A stretch of DNA of 64,000 nucleotides from Sporosarcina globispora (GCF_001274725.1 NZ_LGUF01000007.1:5153655-5217654); one strand, 5' to 3'. Shown: positions 26,172-34,921, numbered from the stretch's first letter. Notes: generated by a model not told the origin, from the sequence alone. Made by a program: numbers and translations.

Positions 26172-26804
26172 TCAAACATTTGATTGAGCAGTCTGTTCAC
26201 GCATCGAATGCAGCACGCGCTTATAATAGTAATCCTGATGGGGGACAAAGTCCTCTTTCTTCACAGTTATGCAGCCGGGAATTCTTATAGCCTTATCAAC
26301 CTGGAATCCTTTTGCCTCAATGAATTCTTTTCCTCCGAACCACAGTTCATAAAAGTCTTCCAAAGCAATCCGATAAATCCCCGTAACCTCTTCAGGCTGC
26401 GGGCTGAACTCCTCTAAGGGATGATTGCTTTGATAGAGAAAAACATGGGCCAGTTCTTTGTCGATAAAATTTTCTTTTTCGGCGATGTAATCAATGACGC
26501 CCAGTGGAACCAGGTCCGCAAAATCCACCTGAATCCCCAGTTCTTCTTCCACTTCCCTCATGCCGTCCATGACAGATTCATGGCTTAAGAGGTGGCCTGC
26601 GGCGGTTATGTCCAAAAGGCCAGGATAATCCTTTTTCTCCTTGCTGCGGTATTGAAAATAAATATAATCCTGGTCTTTTTTCCTGTTGACGAACCAGCAA
26701 TGGAAGGTTTCATGCCAGTGCCCTTTCTTATGCACCTCTTCACGGGAAGCCACACCGATTTGTTTTCGGTTTTCATCAAAAATATTCAGAAGTTCTGTTT
26801 CCAA
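26172..26804 (-). CDS. Nudix hydrolase, IPP-isomerase-like subgroup
   Basis: A 210-residue Nudix enzyme. The Nudix box is complete: GHLLSHESVMDGMREVEEEL, with the pattern G(5)E(7)REVEEELG. The context HKKGHWHETFHCWFVN and the presence of flanking extensions put it in the YfcD/Idi-like subgroup, whose substrates are often uncertain. I chose TTG at 26804 as the start because AAAGGAGG lies 9 bases before it; that ribosome site sits inside the last codons of the 59-residue gene upstream, so the two are translationally linked. Confidence 0.82.
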   Translation of the reverse strand: METELLNIFDENRKQIGVASREEVHKKGHWHETFHCWFVNRKKDQDYIYFQYRSKEKKDYPGLLDITAAGHLLSHESVMDGMREVEEELGIQVDFADLVPLGVIDYIAEKENFIDKELAHVFLYQSNHPLEEFSPQPEEVTGIYRIALEDFYELWFGGKEFIEAKGFQVDKAIRIPGCITVKKEDFVPHQDYYYKRVLHSMREQTAQSNV

Positions 26805-26805
26805 A

Positions 26806-26985
26806 TTAAATGGCCTCCTTTGCTTTATAGCAATTAAACAGCTCAACCAGGTCTGTCTCAAACAAATCCCGGTAACTTGTGATTTTCTTCTGGTCTGCAT
26901 ACATCTGAGATTGAAGGAAGCTCTTTAGGTTAAGCTGGCTTTCAATTAGTTCTTCAGGTGTAATTTGATTGAGGGTGTACTTCAT
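26806..26985 (-). CDS. Small protein, 59 residues, upstream partner of the Nudix gene
   Basis: The frame MKYTLNQITPEELIESQLNL to YKAKEAI starts at an ATG preceded by TAAGGAGG (7 bases). Its stop codon is one base before the TTG start of the Nudix gene. The protein is predicted to be mostly helical, without membrane segments or a signal peptide. I do not recognise the family. Ribosome site, codon-like composition and tight coupling support a real gene. Confidence 0.72.
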   Translation of the reverse strand: MKYTLNQITPEELIESQLNLKSFLQSQMYADQKKITSYRDLFETDLVELFNCYKAKEAI

Positions 26986-27012
26986 AGAAAGTCCTCCTTA
27001 TTTAGAGGTAAG

Positions 27013-27040
27013 CAGAAGGGACACCCAGTTTCCGGTATCC
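27013..27040 (-). terminator. Possible terminator after the GNAT gene
   Basis: On the minus strand GGGATACC pairs with GGTGTCCC across a short loop, just after the stop. The following TTCTGCTTACC is only weakly T-rich. Confidence 0.4.
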
Positions 27041-27044
27041 CCTG

Positions 27045-27455
27045 TCACTGCATTCCTGATTGATTCTGATAATTCCGCTGCACCATTCCGGAAGATTTGA
27101 TCATTCCGAATCTTTCATAAAACGGCTGCAATTCAGGATCACACATGATGTCGATCATATAAATACCGTCCAGCTCTTCCAGCATGCGGGTGACCAGCTT
27201 TTGACCGATTCCCTGCTGCTGGTAATCAGGCAGTACTTCGAGTAGCGGAATGTAGGCTGATAGCACTCCATCGCTGATTGCTGTGATGAACCCAGCCACT
27301 GCATTTTTATCACGGTCAACAGCAAGTACGATTTTCGTGCTGTTTTTTAGAAGCTTCAGATGTTTTTCAGGGCTCGGCGGATTTGGCCACCCATCAAAAA
27401 AACCTTCCAGCATATCTTCTGAAATTCCTTCTAGATTCACTGCATATTCGATCAT
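27045..27455 (-). CDS. GNAT-family acetyltransferase
   Basis: A 136-residue N-acetyltransferase. The acetyl-CoA binding motif is LEVLPDYQQQGIGQKLVTRML (Q/RxxGxG/A), followed by a strand and FYERFGM, the usual motif B. The substrate is unknown. The gene is divergent from lytS. Confidence 0.82.
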   Translation of the reverse strand: MIEYAVNLEGISEDMLEGFFDGWPNPPSPEKHLKLLKNSTKIVLAVDRDKNAVAGFITAISDGVLSAYIPLLEVLPDYQQQGIGQKLVTRMLEELDGIYMIDIMCDPELQPFYERFGMIKSSGMVQRNYQNQSGMQ

Positions 27456-27644
27456 TTTATCAGCTCCATTTTTTATCAGAAAGAAGCATTCAAAAATCCT
27501 CCTACCCCTTTAATACAATAAATTTTCGACAAATATGCAGGAAAAGCCTGTACATTTTTTTGAAAAATTCAAACGGTACATTTTTCATTTACTCATCAAT
27601 CTATTAAAATATTGATAACAAACTTGGTTAAAGGGGCACTAAGG

Positions 27645-29414
27645 ATGCTGGAACTGCTGATTACGATGCTGGAGCGGCTTGGAATCATTGTCACCATTGC
27701 GCTGATTCTGACAAGGTTCCGCTTTTTCAAAGAGATGATTTATGGCGAAAGGTTAAAAAGGCAGCAGGAATACAAAGCCATTCTTTTTTTCGGTTTCTTT
27801 GGCATCATTGGAACCTATTCCGGGCTGGCATTCAATACGGATACACTGCAGTTTAACCGCTGGGCATCCGAGCTTGCTTCAGATGAAGCCATTGCCAATT
27901 CAAGGGTGATCGGGGTCGTGCTCGCAGGATTGCTTGGCGGTCCTAAAGTAGGAATTGGCGCAGGGATTATAGCGGGATTCCACCGATTTACGCTTGGCGG
28001 CTTTACCGGGATTGCATGCGGGCTGGCGTCCATAGTGGCAGGGCTGCTTGCCGGTTTTTTCCGCCGAAAAAATGAACATGTGAAGCTATCATCGGCATTC
28101 TTCATCGGTGCCACTGCTGAAGCTGTGCAGATGCTGATTATCTTGGGGATTTCCCGTCCCCTTGAAAAAGCGATTGCACTTGTCGAGATGATTGGAATCC
28201 CAATGATTATAGCAAATGGACTTGGCAGTGCCCTTTTTTTGCTGATTATTAATAATGTAATAAATGAAGAAGAAAAAGCAGGTGCTTTTCACGCACAGAA
28301 AACGCTTCGGATTGCTGACCAGACACTTGCTCACCTTCGTAAGGGAATTAATCATGAATCCGCTCTGGCAGTCTGCCTGATTTTACATCAGGAACTGCAG
28401 ACGAAAGCAGTTGCGATCACCAATCACACCGAAATCCTTGCACATATTGGCTTAGGTAATGACCACCACCGGTCCGGAAGCCCGATCCAGACCCAGATAA
28501 CACGGGATGTCATTCAGCATGGGGAAATTGTGGTTGCCAATGACCAGACGATTCACTGCCGGGAGGAAAACTGTCCTCTTGGCGCAGCCATTGTCGCTCC
28601 TTTAAAGCTTCGCGGTGAAACAATTGGAACGCTAAAGTTCTACTTCAGTTCCGAAAAGGAAATGACTAATCTCGTGATGGAGCTGATCTCCGGGTTAAGT
28701 ATATTGCTCAGCAATCAGCTCGAAATCGCTGAAGCCGATAAGGCCTACCAGCTGGCAAAAGAAGCGGAAATCAAAGCACTGCAGGCGCAAATATCACCTC
28801 ACTTCTTATTTAATTCATTAAATACGATCATCTCCCTTGTGCGGATTGAGCCTGCCCAGGCAAGAAAATTGCTTGTATCCTTATCGCATTTTCTGCGCCA
28901 AAACCTGACTGCCACGACAGTCAGCTGTACGACCCTTGAGCAGGAGCTCAGACATGTAAAAGCCTATCTGTCAATTGAAGAAACAAGGTTTGTGGATCGG
29001 CTCGAAGTCATTTATGACATTGATGAGGATGCCCTTTTGGAAAAAATCCCGCCGCTTACTCTGCAGCCGATTGTGGAAAATGCAGTAAAGCATGGGATTA
29101 AGGATAAAGAACAGGACTGTATCATTATGATCGAAATTCAGATACAGGACGGAATGACGATAGTAAAAGTGAAGGACAATGGACAGGGTATGAGCCGGGA
29201 GAGAGCTGAACAGATCGGCAAGGAAACTCTGCGGTCTAAATCGGGCTCAGGACTTGCACTGTATAATGTAAACCGCCGGCTGACCATGATGTTTGGTGAG
29301 GAGGCCTCACTGCAAATTTCGAGCACGCCAGGCATCGGCACCACTATTCATTTTGCCATTCCACAAACGGAGGAAAAAGCTGATGAAAAAAACGATTCGA
29401 ATATTAATCGCTGA
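27645..29414 (+). CDS. lytS: LytS-type sensor histidine kinase
   Basis: A 589-residue membrane kinase. The N-terminal 5TM-5TMR_LYT domain (about 1-190) contains NSRVIGVVLAGLLGGPKVGIGAGIIAG, typical of LytS/BtsS. A GAF-like domain follows (about 215-350), then the His_kinase domain with the phospho-accepting His in QISPHFLFNSLNTI and an ATPase domain (NAVKHGI, DNGQGM, GSGLALYNVNRRL). The start is ATG at 27645; an upstream TTG in frame lacks a ribosome site. It overlaps lytT by 32 bases. LytS relatives sense extracellular pyruvate, which fits cstA just downstream. Confidence 0.92.
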   Translation: MLELLITMLERLGIIVTIALILTRFRFFKEMIYGERLKRQQEYKAILFFGFFGIIGTYSGLAFNTDTLQFNRWASELASDEAIANSRVIGVVLAGLLGGPKVGIGAGIIAGFHRFTLGGFTGIACGLASIVAGLLAGFFRRKNEHVKLSSAFFIGATAEAVQMLIILGISRPLEKAIALVEMIGIPMIIANGLGSALFLLIINNVINEEEKAGAFHAQKTLRIADQTLAHLRKGINHESALAVCLILHQELQTKAVAITNHTEILAHIGLGNDHHRSGSPIQTQITRDVIQHGEIVVANDQTIHCREENCPLGAAIVAPLKLRGETIGTLKFYFSSEKEMTNLVMELISGLSILLSNQLEIAEADKAYQLAKEAEIKALQAQISPHFLFNSLNTIISLVRIEPAQARKLLVSLSHFLRQNLTATTVSCTTLEQELRHVKAYLSIEETRFVDRLEVIYDIDEDALLEKIPPLTLQPIVENAVKHGIKDKEQDCIIMIEIQIQDGMTIVKVKDNGQGMSRERAEQIGKETLRSKSGSGLALYNVNRRLTMMFGEEASLQISSTPGIGTTIHFAIPQTEEKADEKNDSNINR

Positions 29415-30114
29415 TGACGAACGATACAGCAGAGATGAATTAAAGCATTTACTCGAGGAATTTCCTGCGGTCCAGGTAGTCGGCGAGGCTGAATCGGGTG
29501 AAGCGGCCGTGATGAAAGCCATCCAGCTGCAGCCGGATGTCGTCTTCCTTGATGTGGAGATGCCAAAAATGAACGGAATGGAAGCAGCCAAATCGCTTCA
29601 GGAGCTGAAAAAAGTGCCGCTCATCATTTTTGCGACTGCCTATCCGCAGTTTGCTGCTGAAGCCTTCCGCTATGAAGCAACCGATTATTTATTGAAGCCA
29701 TACGACGAGGAACAGCTTGAACAGACCATCAGGCGCGTTGAAAAATTGATTGGCTCAAGAAAAGAAAATGACATCAGCAAGCCTTCCGGCAAGCTGGCTG
29801 TGGAAGAAGATGGGGAAATTCTATACCTAGAACCAAAAGAAATCCTCTATATCTACCGGGACGAAAAAGTTTCCCGGATCATAACCAGGGAGGGGGATCA
29901 TGAAACCAAAACCCCGCTGAAAGATTTAGAAAGCCGGCTGCTGCCCTTCTCTTTTTTCAGGATTCACAAAAGTTATCTGGTGAACCTCGATTACGTAACA
30001 CGCCTGATCCCCTGGTTCAACGGGGCATACCAGCTGGAGATCGAAGGCCGGGAAGAACTGCTGTCTGTGAGCCGGAACTATGTGAAGGCACTGCGGGTGA
30101 GATTGGAATTATGA
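29383..30114 (+). CDS. lytT: LytTR-type response regulator
   Basis: A 243-residue regulator. The receiver domain begins MKKTIRILIADDERYSRDEL, with the phospho-accepting Asp in VVFLDVEMPKMNG and the signalling Lys in DYLLKPYDEEQL. A LytTR DNA-binding domain occupies about 140-243 (FFRIHKSYLVNLDYVTRL). GGAGG lies 9 bases before the ATG at 29383, inside the end of lytS. By position the probable targets are its own operon and cstA. In B. subtilis LytT activates a pyruvate importer. Confidence 0.93.
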   Translation: MKKTIRILIADDERYSRDELKHLLEEFPAVQVVGEAESGEAAVMKAIQLQPDVVFLDVEMPKMNGMEAAKSLQELKKVPLIIFATAYPQFAAEAFRYEATDYLLKPYDEEQLEQTIRRVEKLIGSRKENDISKPSGKLAVEEDGEILYLEPKEILYIYRDEKVSRIITREGDHETKTPLKDLESRLLPFSFFRIHKSYLVNLDYVTRLIPWFNGAYQLEIEGREELLSVSRNYVKALRVRLEL

Positions 30115-30145
30115 AAGCATCGGAGACGTTGCTTTTTTGTTTTGT
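30112..30145 (+). terminator. Terminator of lytS-lytT
   Basis: AAAGCATCG and CGTTGCTTT pair with one mismatch around loop GAGA, directly overlapping the stop codon, and a long T-rich run follows. Confidence 0.7.
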
Positions 30146-30176
30146 TTTTTGAGGTAGCAGGCGGCAAGCTTGAGGA

Positions 30177-30268
30177 GGGAAATCGCTTTGTTTGGCGGGG
30201 ATGAGCCGGTTTGGACGGGGATTGCGCTCTTTTCACTGGGAATTGCGCCAATCTGGATGGCAAATACT
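30177..30268. repeat. Degenerate tandem array D, core GGGRATTGCGC, period 20
   Basis: Weak copies begin at about 30177 (GGGAAATCGC), 30197 (GGGGATGAGCC), 30217 (GGGGATTGCGC), 30238 (GGGAATTGCGCC) and 30255 (GGATGGCAAAT). The three middle units are clear and spaced 20-21 bases apart, with T-rich bases between them. The array lies in the 350-base gap between lytT and the cstA promoter. It is less regular than the other arrays. Confidence 0.55.
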
Positions 30269-30402
30269 CTCCCTCTAATTTCTGGAAACGGCAAAAGTCC
30301 AGTAGAAAATATAACGAATTTTCTAATCATTCCCACCATTCGATGCACGTTAATCCTCCTTCATTGCATTTTAATCTTCTTTTTTTACATGTTGGACACA
30401 AA

Positions 30403-30450
30403 TTGTTCAAATTTCCTCCTATTCTTATATAATTTATGTAAACGCATTCA
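30403..30450 (+). promoter_or_regulatory. cstA promoter with overlapping cre (CcpA) site
   Basis: A -35-like TTGTTC (30403-30408) and -10-like TATATA/TATAAT (30426-30433) precede TGTAAACGCATTCA (30437-30450), which matches the cre consensus with one mismatch. The cre site covers the expected transcription start, so CcpA should repress cstA when preferred sugars are present. The ribosome site AAAGGGGG follows. Confidence 0.68.
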
Positions 30451-30465
30451 CAAAGGGGGATAAAT

Positions 30466-31917
30466 ATGATTACTTTTTTAGCCTGTATTGCACTTTTAAT
30501 TATCGGTTATTTTACGTACGGCAAGTTTGTTGAAAAAGTATTCGGTGTGAAGGAGGCAAGGACGACTCCTGCCTACACACATGCTGACGGTGTGGACTAT
30601 ATCGCTATGAGCACACCAAAAAACTCATTGATCCAGCTATTGAATATTGCTGGTACTGGTCCGATTTTCGGCCCGATTATGGGAGCGCTTTATGGACCTG
30701 TGGCCTTTATCTGGATTGTTATCGGCTGTATTTTCGCGGGTGCTGTTCATGACTATTTAACAGGAATGATTTCCATCCGTAACCGCGGCGCCCATTTGCC
30801 TGAGCTTGCAAGCAAGTTCCTGGGTAAAGTCATGAAACATGTAGTGAACGCTTTCGCCGTTCTTCTTCTGCTGCTGGTTGGTACAGTGTTTGTCACGACT
30901 CCAGCTGATTTGCTTTATGTTGTAATGGATCAAAAAATATCTTTGACACTAATCATTGCTGCGATTTTCATTTATTACATATTGGCAACTTTGCTGCCTG
31001 TTGATAAAATTATCGGCCGTCTATACCCATACTTTGGCGCATTGCTTTTAATCAGTGCACTTGGTGTAGGTATTGGTTTAGTGGCGACTGGGGCTAACAT
31101 TCCGGAAATTTCGCTGCAGAATTTCCACCCGGCTAACGCACCCATTTTCCCATTGCTGTTTTTCACAATCACTTGTGGTGCTCTTTCCGGTTTCCATGCC
31201 ACACAGACACCGATTATTTCTCGTACGACTCAAAATGAAAACCAAGGACGCAAAATTTTCTACGGCATGATGATTGCAGAAGGTATTATCGCCATGATCT
31301 GGGCTGCTGCTGCGATGAGTTTATTTGATGGGTATAACGGATTAAGCGATTTCCTTGCAAACGGCGGTCCAGGAGCAGTTGTCAGCGAAGCTTCCACTAT
31401 GATGCTTGGAGCTATTGGCGGAACGCTTGCAATACTTGGGGTTGTTGTCCTGCCAATCACTTCGGGAGACACAGCATTCCGCAGTGCACGTATGATTATT
31501 GCAGATTATATCAATTTCTCACAAAAGAAATTCTCAAGCCGTCTATGGATTGCTGTGCCATTATTCGTCATTTCTTTGGGACTAACGCAAATCGACTTTA
31601 ACATTCTATGGAGATACTTCAGCTGGGCTAACCAATCAACAGCGGTCATCGCGCTGTTTGTCGGTGCCATGTACTTGTATATCGCGAAGAAAAACTACTG
31701 GATTTCCCTTATTCCGGGTACATTCATGCTGCTTATGGTCTTAACATATATCTTTAACGCACCAATCGGATTCGGTTTATCCATGAATGCATCCTGGATT
31801 GGCGGAGCGATCGGTACAGTAGCTCTTGTGGCACTATTTTTCTCCGCTGCCAAAAAGGCTCGGGCGAATAACCTGCCCCTAGAAGAAGATATTTCCGGCT
31901 GGAAGAAATCCGCTTAA
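30466..31917 (+). CDS. cstA: CstA-family transporter (pyruvate/peptide uptake)
   Basis: A 483-residue membrane protein with about 13-14 helices and the CstA signatures (AYTHADGVDYIAMS, NIAGTGPIFGPIMGALYGP, SGFHATQTPIISRTTQNE, ITSGDTAFRSARMI). It is shorter than the E. coli CstA/BtsT proteins (about 700), as usual in Firmicutes. Enterobacterial members import pyruvate and are controlled by LytS/LytT-like BtsSR. The lytST genes directly upstream and the cre site make pyruvate uptake the best guess. A 50-codon gene overlaps its stop codon. Confidence 0.9.
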   Translation: MITFLACIALLIIGYFTYGKFVEKVFGVKEARTTPAYTHADGVDYIAMSTPKNSLIQLLNIAGTGPIFGPIMGALYGPVAFIWIVIGCIFAGAVHDYLTGMISIRNRGAHLPELASKFLGKVMKHVVNAFAVLLLLLVGTVFVTTPADLLYVVMDQKISLTLIIAAIFIYYILATLLPVDKIIGRLYPYFGALLLISALGVGIGLVATGANIPEISLQNFHPANAPIFPLLFFTITCGALSGFHATQTPIISRTTQNENQGRKIFYGMMIAEGIIAMIWAAAAMSLFDGYNGLSDFLANGGPGAVVSEASTMMLGAIGGTLAILGVVVLPITSGDTAFRSARMIIADYINFSQKKFSSRLWIAVPLFVISLGLTQIDFNILWRYFSWANQSTAVIALFVGAMYLYIAKKNYWISLIPGTFMLLMVLTYIFNAPIGFGLSMNASWIGGAIGTVALVALFFSAAKKARANNLPLEEDISGWKKSA

Positions 31918-32069
31918 TGGGCTGCTGCAATCCAAATTACCGGGAAACGGTCAATGAGGAAGAGAAGAGAGTAAACGCAAAAGGCACAGATTCTCTATCC
32001 CTTCCTGCCAAATTGATTTTGGCTGCAGTCATGTTATCAGGAATCGGGTTCTTCTTCTATTTAACTTAG
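31917..32069 (+). CDS. Small membrane protein, 50 residues, overlapping cstA
   Basis: The ATG shares its A with the cstA stop codon (TAATG), so translation is probably coupled. The protein begins MGCCNPNYRETVNEEEKRVN, with a Cys pair and a charged helix, and ends in one membrane helix (AKLILAAVMLSGIGFFFYLT). It precedes the operon terminator. In enterobacteria cstA/btsT is followed by the small ybdD/yjiX gene; this protein is unrelated by sequence but occupies the same position, so a role as transporter accessory is an inference. Confidence 0.75.
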   Translation: MGCCNPNYRETVNEEEKRVNAKGTDSLSLPAKLILAAVMLSGIGFFFYLT

Positions 32070-32078
32070 CAATCCTGT

Positions 32079-32107
32079 AAAAGTGCACGTACATGCGTGC
32101 ACTTTTC
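32079..32107 (+). terminator. Terminator of the cstA operon
   Basis: AAAAGTGCACG and CGTGCACTTTT form a perfect 11-bp stem with a 6-base loop, 9 bases after the small gene. Confidence 0.85.
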
Positions 32108-32132
32108 AATTTAACCAAAGGAGGCACTATAA

Positions 32133-33053
32133 ATGAGAATATTAGTTGTCGGAGCCGGAGCCATTGGCGGCTATTTCGGAGGAAAGCTTTTGGAAAAAGG
32201 CGAAGATGTTACGTTTTTGGTAAGGGAACAAAGAAAACATCAGCTTGAGAAAAACGGGCTTCTTGTGGAAAGTGTACATGGGGATATGAAGTTTGGAGAA
32301 CCGAAAACGATTCAGGCTGGAGAAAAAGGAGAAGCATTCGATGTCATCCTGCTCTCTACAAAGGCTTATCATCTCGAGGGAGCTATCCAGGATATTCGGC
32401 CATACACAGGCGATAAAACCTTGATTCTTCCACTCTTAAACGGGATCGCCCATATGGATAAATTGACAGCCGTTTTTGGTGAAGAGAAAGTTCTTGGCGG
32501 TCTTTGCTTTATTGAAACCACTCTTGGTGAAAATGGCAAAGTGATTCAAACAAGCCCGGTCCATGACTTTGTTTTCGGCGAGCGTTCAGGTGAAAAAACG
32601 GAGCGGATTTTGAAGCTTCAAGAGGCTTTTTCGGGTACAAAAGCGAACTTCCGCCTCTCGGAAAATATCGAACAGGAGATGTGGCATAAATACTTGTTTA
32701 TCTCAACGCTTTCTGGCGTAACCTCCCTGTTCCGCTCTCCAATCGGGCCGATCCGGGATCAGGCATCCGGATTGAATTCGGTTAAAGAAGTTTTGAAAGA
32801 GGCATCTGCCATTATGAGAGGCTTGGGTGCTCCGCTGGCTGACGGGATTGAAGATGCCCAGGTAAAAAAGATAAATGAAATGGGCTATGAAATGAAATCC
32901 TCCCTGCAGCGCGATATGGAAAAGCAGCAGGCAATAGAAGCTGATCATTTCTTTGGATATTTGCTGGAAAAAGCTATACTGCTAGATTTGAATGCTCCTG
33001 TTCTCGGTGCGATTTATGCTAACTTGAAGGTTTATGAGAAAAATAGTCTTTAA
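32133..33053 (+). CDS. panE: Ketopantoate reductase family protein (PanE/ApbA)
   Basis: A 306-residue NADPH-dependent reductase for 2-dehydropantoate in pantothenate and CoA synthesis. The N-terminal nucleotide motif is VVGAGAIGGYFGGKL; the mid-region has LPLLNGIAHMDKL and the C-terminal domain EMWHKYLFISTLSGVTSLFRSPIG with the conserved Lys. AAAGGAGG lies 8 bases before the ATG. Bacilli often carry several PanE paralogues, so this one may use another ketoacid. Confidence 0.85.
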   Translation: MRILVVGAGAIGGYFGGKLLEKGEDVTFLVREQRKHQLEKNGLLVESVHGDMKFGEPKTIQAGEKGEAFDVILLSTKAYHLEGAIQDIRPYTGDKTLILPLLNGIAHMDKLTAVFGEEKVLGGLCFIETTLGENGKVIQTSPVHDFVFGERSGEKTERILKLQEAFSGTKANFRLSENIEQEMWHKYLFISTLSGVTSLFRSPIGPIRDQASGLNSVKEVLKEASAIMRGLGAPLADGIEDAQVKKINEMGYEMKSSLQRDMEKQQAIEADHFFGYLLEKAILLDLNAPVLGAIYANLKVYEKNSL

Positions 33054-33055
33054 AC

Positions 33056-33088
33056 AAAAATCCGAGCAGTTTCCCTGCTCGGATTTTC
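33056..33088. terminator. Two-way terminator between panE and the M6 protease
   Basis: AAAAATCCGAGCAG and CTGCTCGGATTTT pair perfectly around a 5-base loop; both convergent genes can use it. Confidence 0.88.
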
Positions 33089-33094
33089 ACTCTA

Positions 33095-34921
33095 TTATTT
33101 ATTGCTGCTGTTCGTATTATAGTAGAATTTCGCTGTAATCGATCCATCTGCATTTTCTTTAATGTCTGTTACATGGATTCCGGAATCAGCTGGTGTTGAG
33201 CTATATCCCTTCCAGAAGTAGTAAGAGCCAGTGTGAACCTTTCCGGATACAGGTGTGATTTTGCTTCCTGTTTTGAAGAAGTCTCCTGCATCACCGCGGT
33301 TATTATTTTTCTCCAAGTCATACTTGCCATCTGCCTGAAGAACAGATAATCCATAGTGTGTTACGACAGTTCCGTCACTTGCTGTTTGAGATTGGTTGTA
33401 CTGGAAGCGTTTGTTCATCCAGTTCTCCACGTTATTTGGACGGAAGCCGGCTGTCTGGTACAAGTTGATGATGTTCTCATCTACATGCCACGCCATCAGC
33501 CCTTTAGAATCTGCCCCTTGACGGACAAAGCCCTTGTTAAACCCATCCTGCTGGACGTTTTCAAATAAGAAGAATTCAGTTCCGTTAGAGCCCGGAACTT
33601 CCATTTTTACAATGCCATTGTCTGCATTGGCTTTATTGATTGCCGGCAGTGTAATTTCCTGCACGCCATCTTCAGGCTTCACTTCAATCGGATTTACCCA
33701 GCCTAAGAAAATCTTAGAGAACGGATCAAAGTGAGTCGGAGAGTTTCCAGCATAAGCTGCAGCATCCGGATAGCGCATCCAGGAACCGCCCGCCATCATC
33801 GAATAGTTGCCTACACCTTCAGAGCTATAAACCGTATCATAGAAATCAGGCAATCCTAATGCATGTCCAAATTCATGGGCATAAACCCCAGTTTGTGCTG
33901 GGAATGGACCCGTCTTTGCTTCTTCTTTGTACGAATTTGCTGCAGCATCAAATCCGGCAACGTTTCCGCCGATGCCTGGCTGTATGTTGTAGTTGTTAAC
34001 GATTACGCCATCATAGGTCATATCTTCTGCAACTGTTTTATCAATCCAGGCTTCTTCAGTCATTCCTTCTTCTGCTGGTGCCGGATTTCCAGTTTCATAG
34101 TATTTGCCATAGTAAAGCGCACTCATGATATTCCACTTATGAGACCAGAACTGTGCAGGGTCACGGCTGAATTCAGCTCCTGTGCCTTCATGGATCACGA
34201 AGATATTAGGAACTTCCCCATCCTCGGCATACTTTGAGAAGTCAACCTGCTCGTCTGCCGCTTTCAGCAAGTCACGGATGAATTCACCTGTATGAGCATC
34301 ACCATTCACGTTACCATTTACATATGTACCGTTTTCAGCATACTTGCCTTCCTGATCCAAGTAGTATGAAGCACCTTTTGGCATCTCTACCCATACAAAT
34401 TCGGTGTTCTCTTTGCGGACCAGATTGGTTTTTCCATAGCTGGATTCCTTATAAGCGTTTTGCATGGTCCGGTCCTTTGGAACATTTGGACCATCGTATT
34501 TCTGAAATTGAGGAAGTTCATACGGATTATACTCAGTGCCAAAAATTAAATCCTCATAATATTTAGCTGGAACTTGTCCAGGCATATCACCGACCGGCTC
34601 ATCGCCATCCGGATACTTCGCCAGAAGAACCAAAACCGGTATATCCCCTGTTGCTTCTCTATACGCCACATGATTGTCGCCTGGCTGCTGGAATTTTTCT
34701 CCTGCCTTTGCTGCTTTCTCAGCCGGATCGGCTTTTGATAGATCAATTCCCAATTCCTTTGCTTTTGCAGCAAGCTCTGGCGATGCACCGACATGATGTG
34801 CAAGGCTGATTTGGTACTTATTTTCCTGCTTGGCCTGAGTATCTGCCGGTCCTGCTCCTGCAAAAACGGCACTTCCTGCTAAAGCAAGCGATAAAGCTGA
34901 AGTTGATAGAACTTTTAACAA
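33095..34921 (-). CDS. Secreted M6 (immune inhibitor A-type) metalloprotease
   Basis: A 608-residue exported protease. An N-terminal signal peptide (ALSLALAGSAVFAGAG) is followed by a prodomain and an M6 catalytic domain with the zinc site HEFGHALGLPD (HExxHxxGxxD). It is shorter than B. cereus InhA (about 795 residues) because it seems to lack most C-terminal accessory domains. I prefer TTG at 34921 as the start, since AGGGGAG lies 8 bases before it; a GTG three codons upstream overlaps that site. Like the subtilase at 14469 it is a monocistronic, extracellular enzyme. Confidence 0.88.
   Translation of the reverse strand: MLKVLSTSALSLALAGSAVFAGAGPADTQAKQENKYQISLAHHVGASPELAAKAKELGIDLSKADPAEKAAKAGEKFQQPGDNHVAYREATGDIPVLVLLAKYPDGDEPVGDMPGQVPAKYYEDLIFGTEYNPYELPQFQKYDGPNVPKDRTMQNAYKESSYGKTNLVRKENTEFVWVEMPKGASYYLDQEGKYAENGTYVNGNVNGDAHTGEFIRDLLKAADEQVDFSKYAEDGEVPNIFVIHEGTGAEFSRDPAQFWSHKWNIMSALYYGKYYETGNPAPAEEGMTEEAWIDKTVAEDMTYDGVIVNNYNIQPGIGGNVAGFDAAANSYKEEAKTGPFPAQTGVYAHEFGHALGLPDFYDTVYSSEGVGNYSMMAGGSWMRYPDAAAYAGNSPTHFDPFSKIFLGWVNPIEVKPEDGVQEITLPAINKANADNGIVKMEVPGSNGTEFFLFENVQQDGFNKGFVRQGADSKGLMAWHVDENIINLYQTAGFRPNNVENWMNKRFQYNQSQTASDGTVVTHYGLSVLQADGKYDLEKNNNRGDAGDFFKTGSKITPVSGKVHTGSYYFWKGYSSTPADSGIHVTDIKENADGSITAKFYYNTNSSNK

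Noticed and set aside
30170-30463. 97-codon plus-strand frame before cstA
   Set aside because: No ribosome site; it spans array D, the cstA promoter and the cre site.
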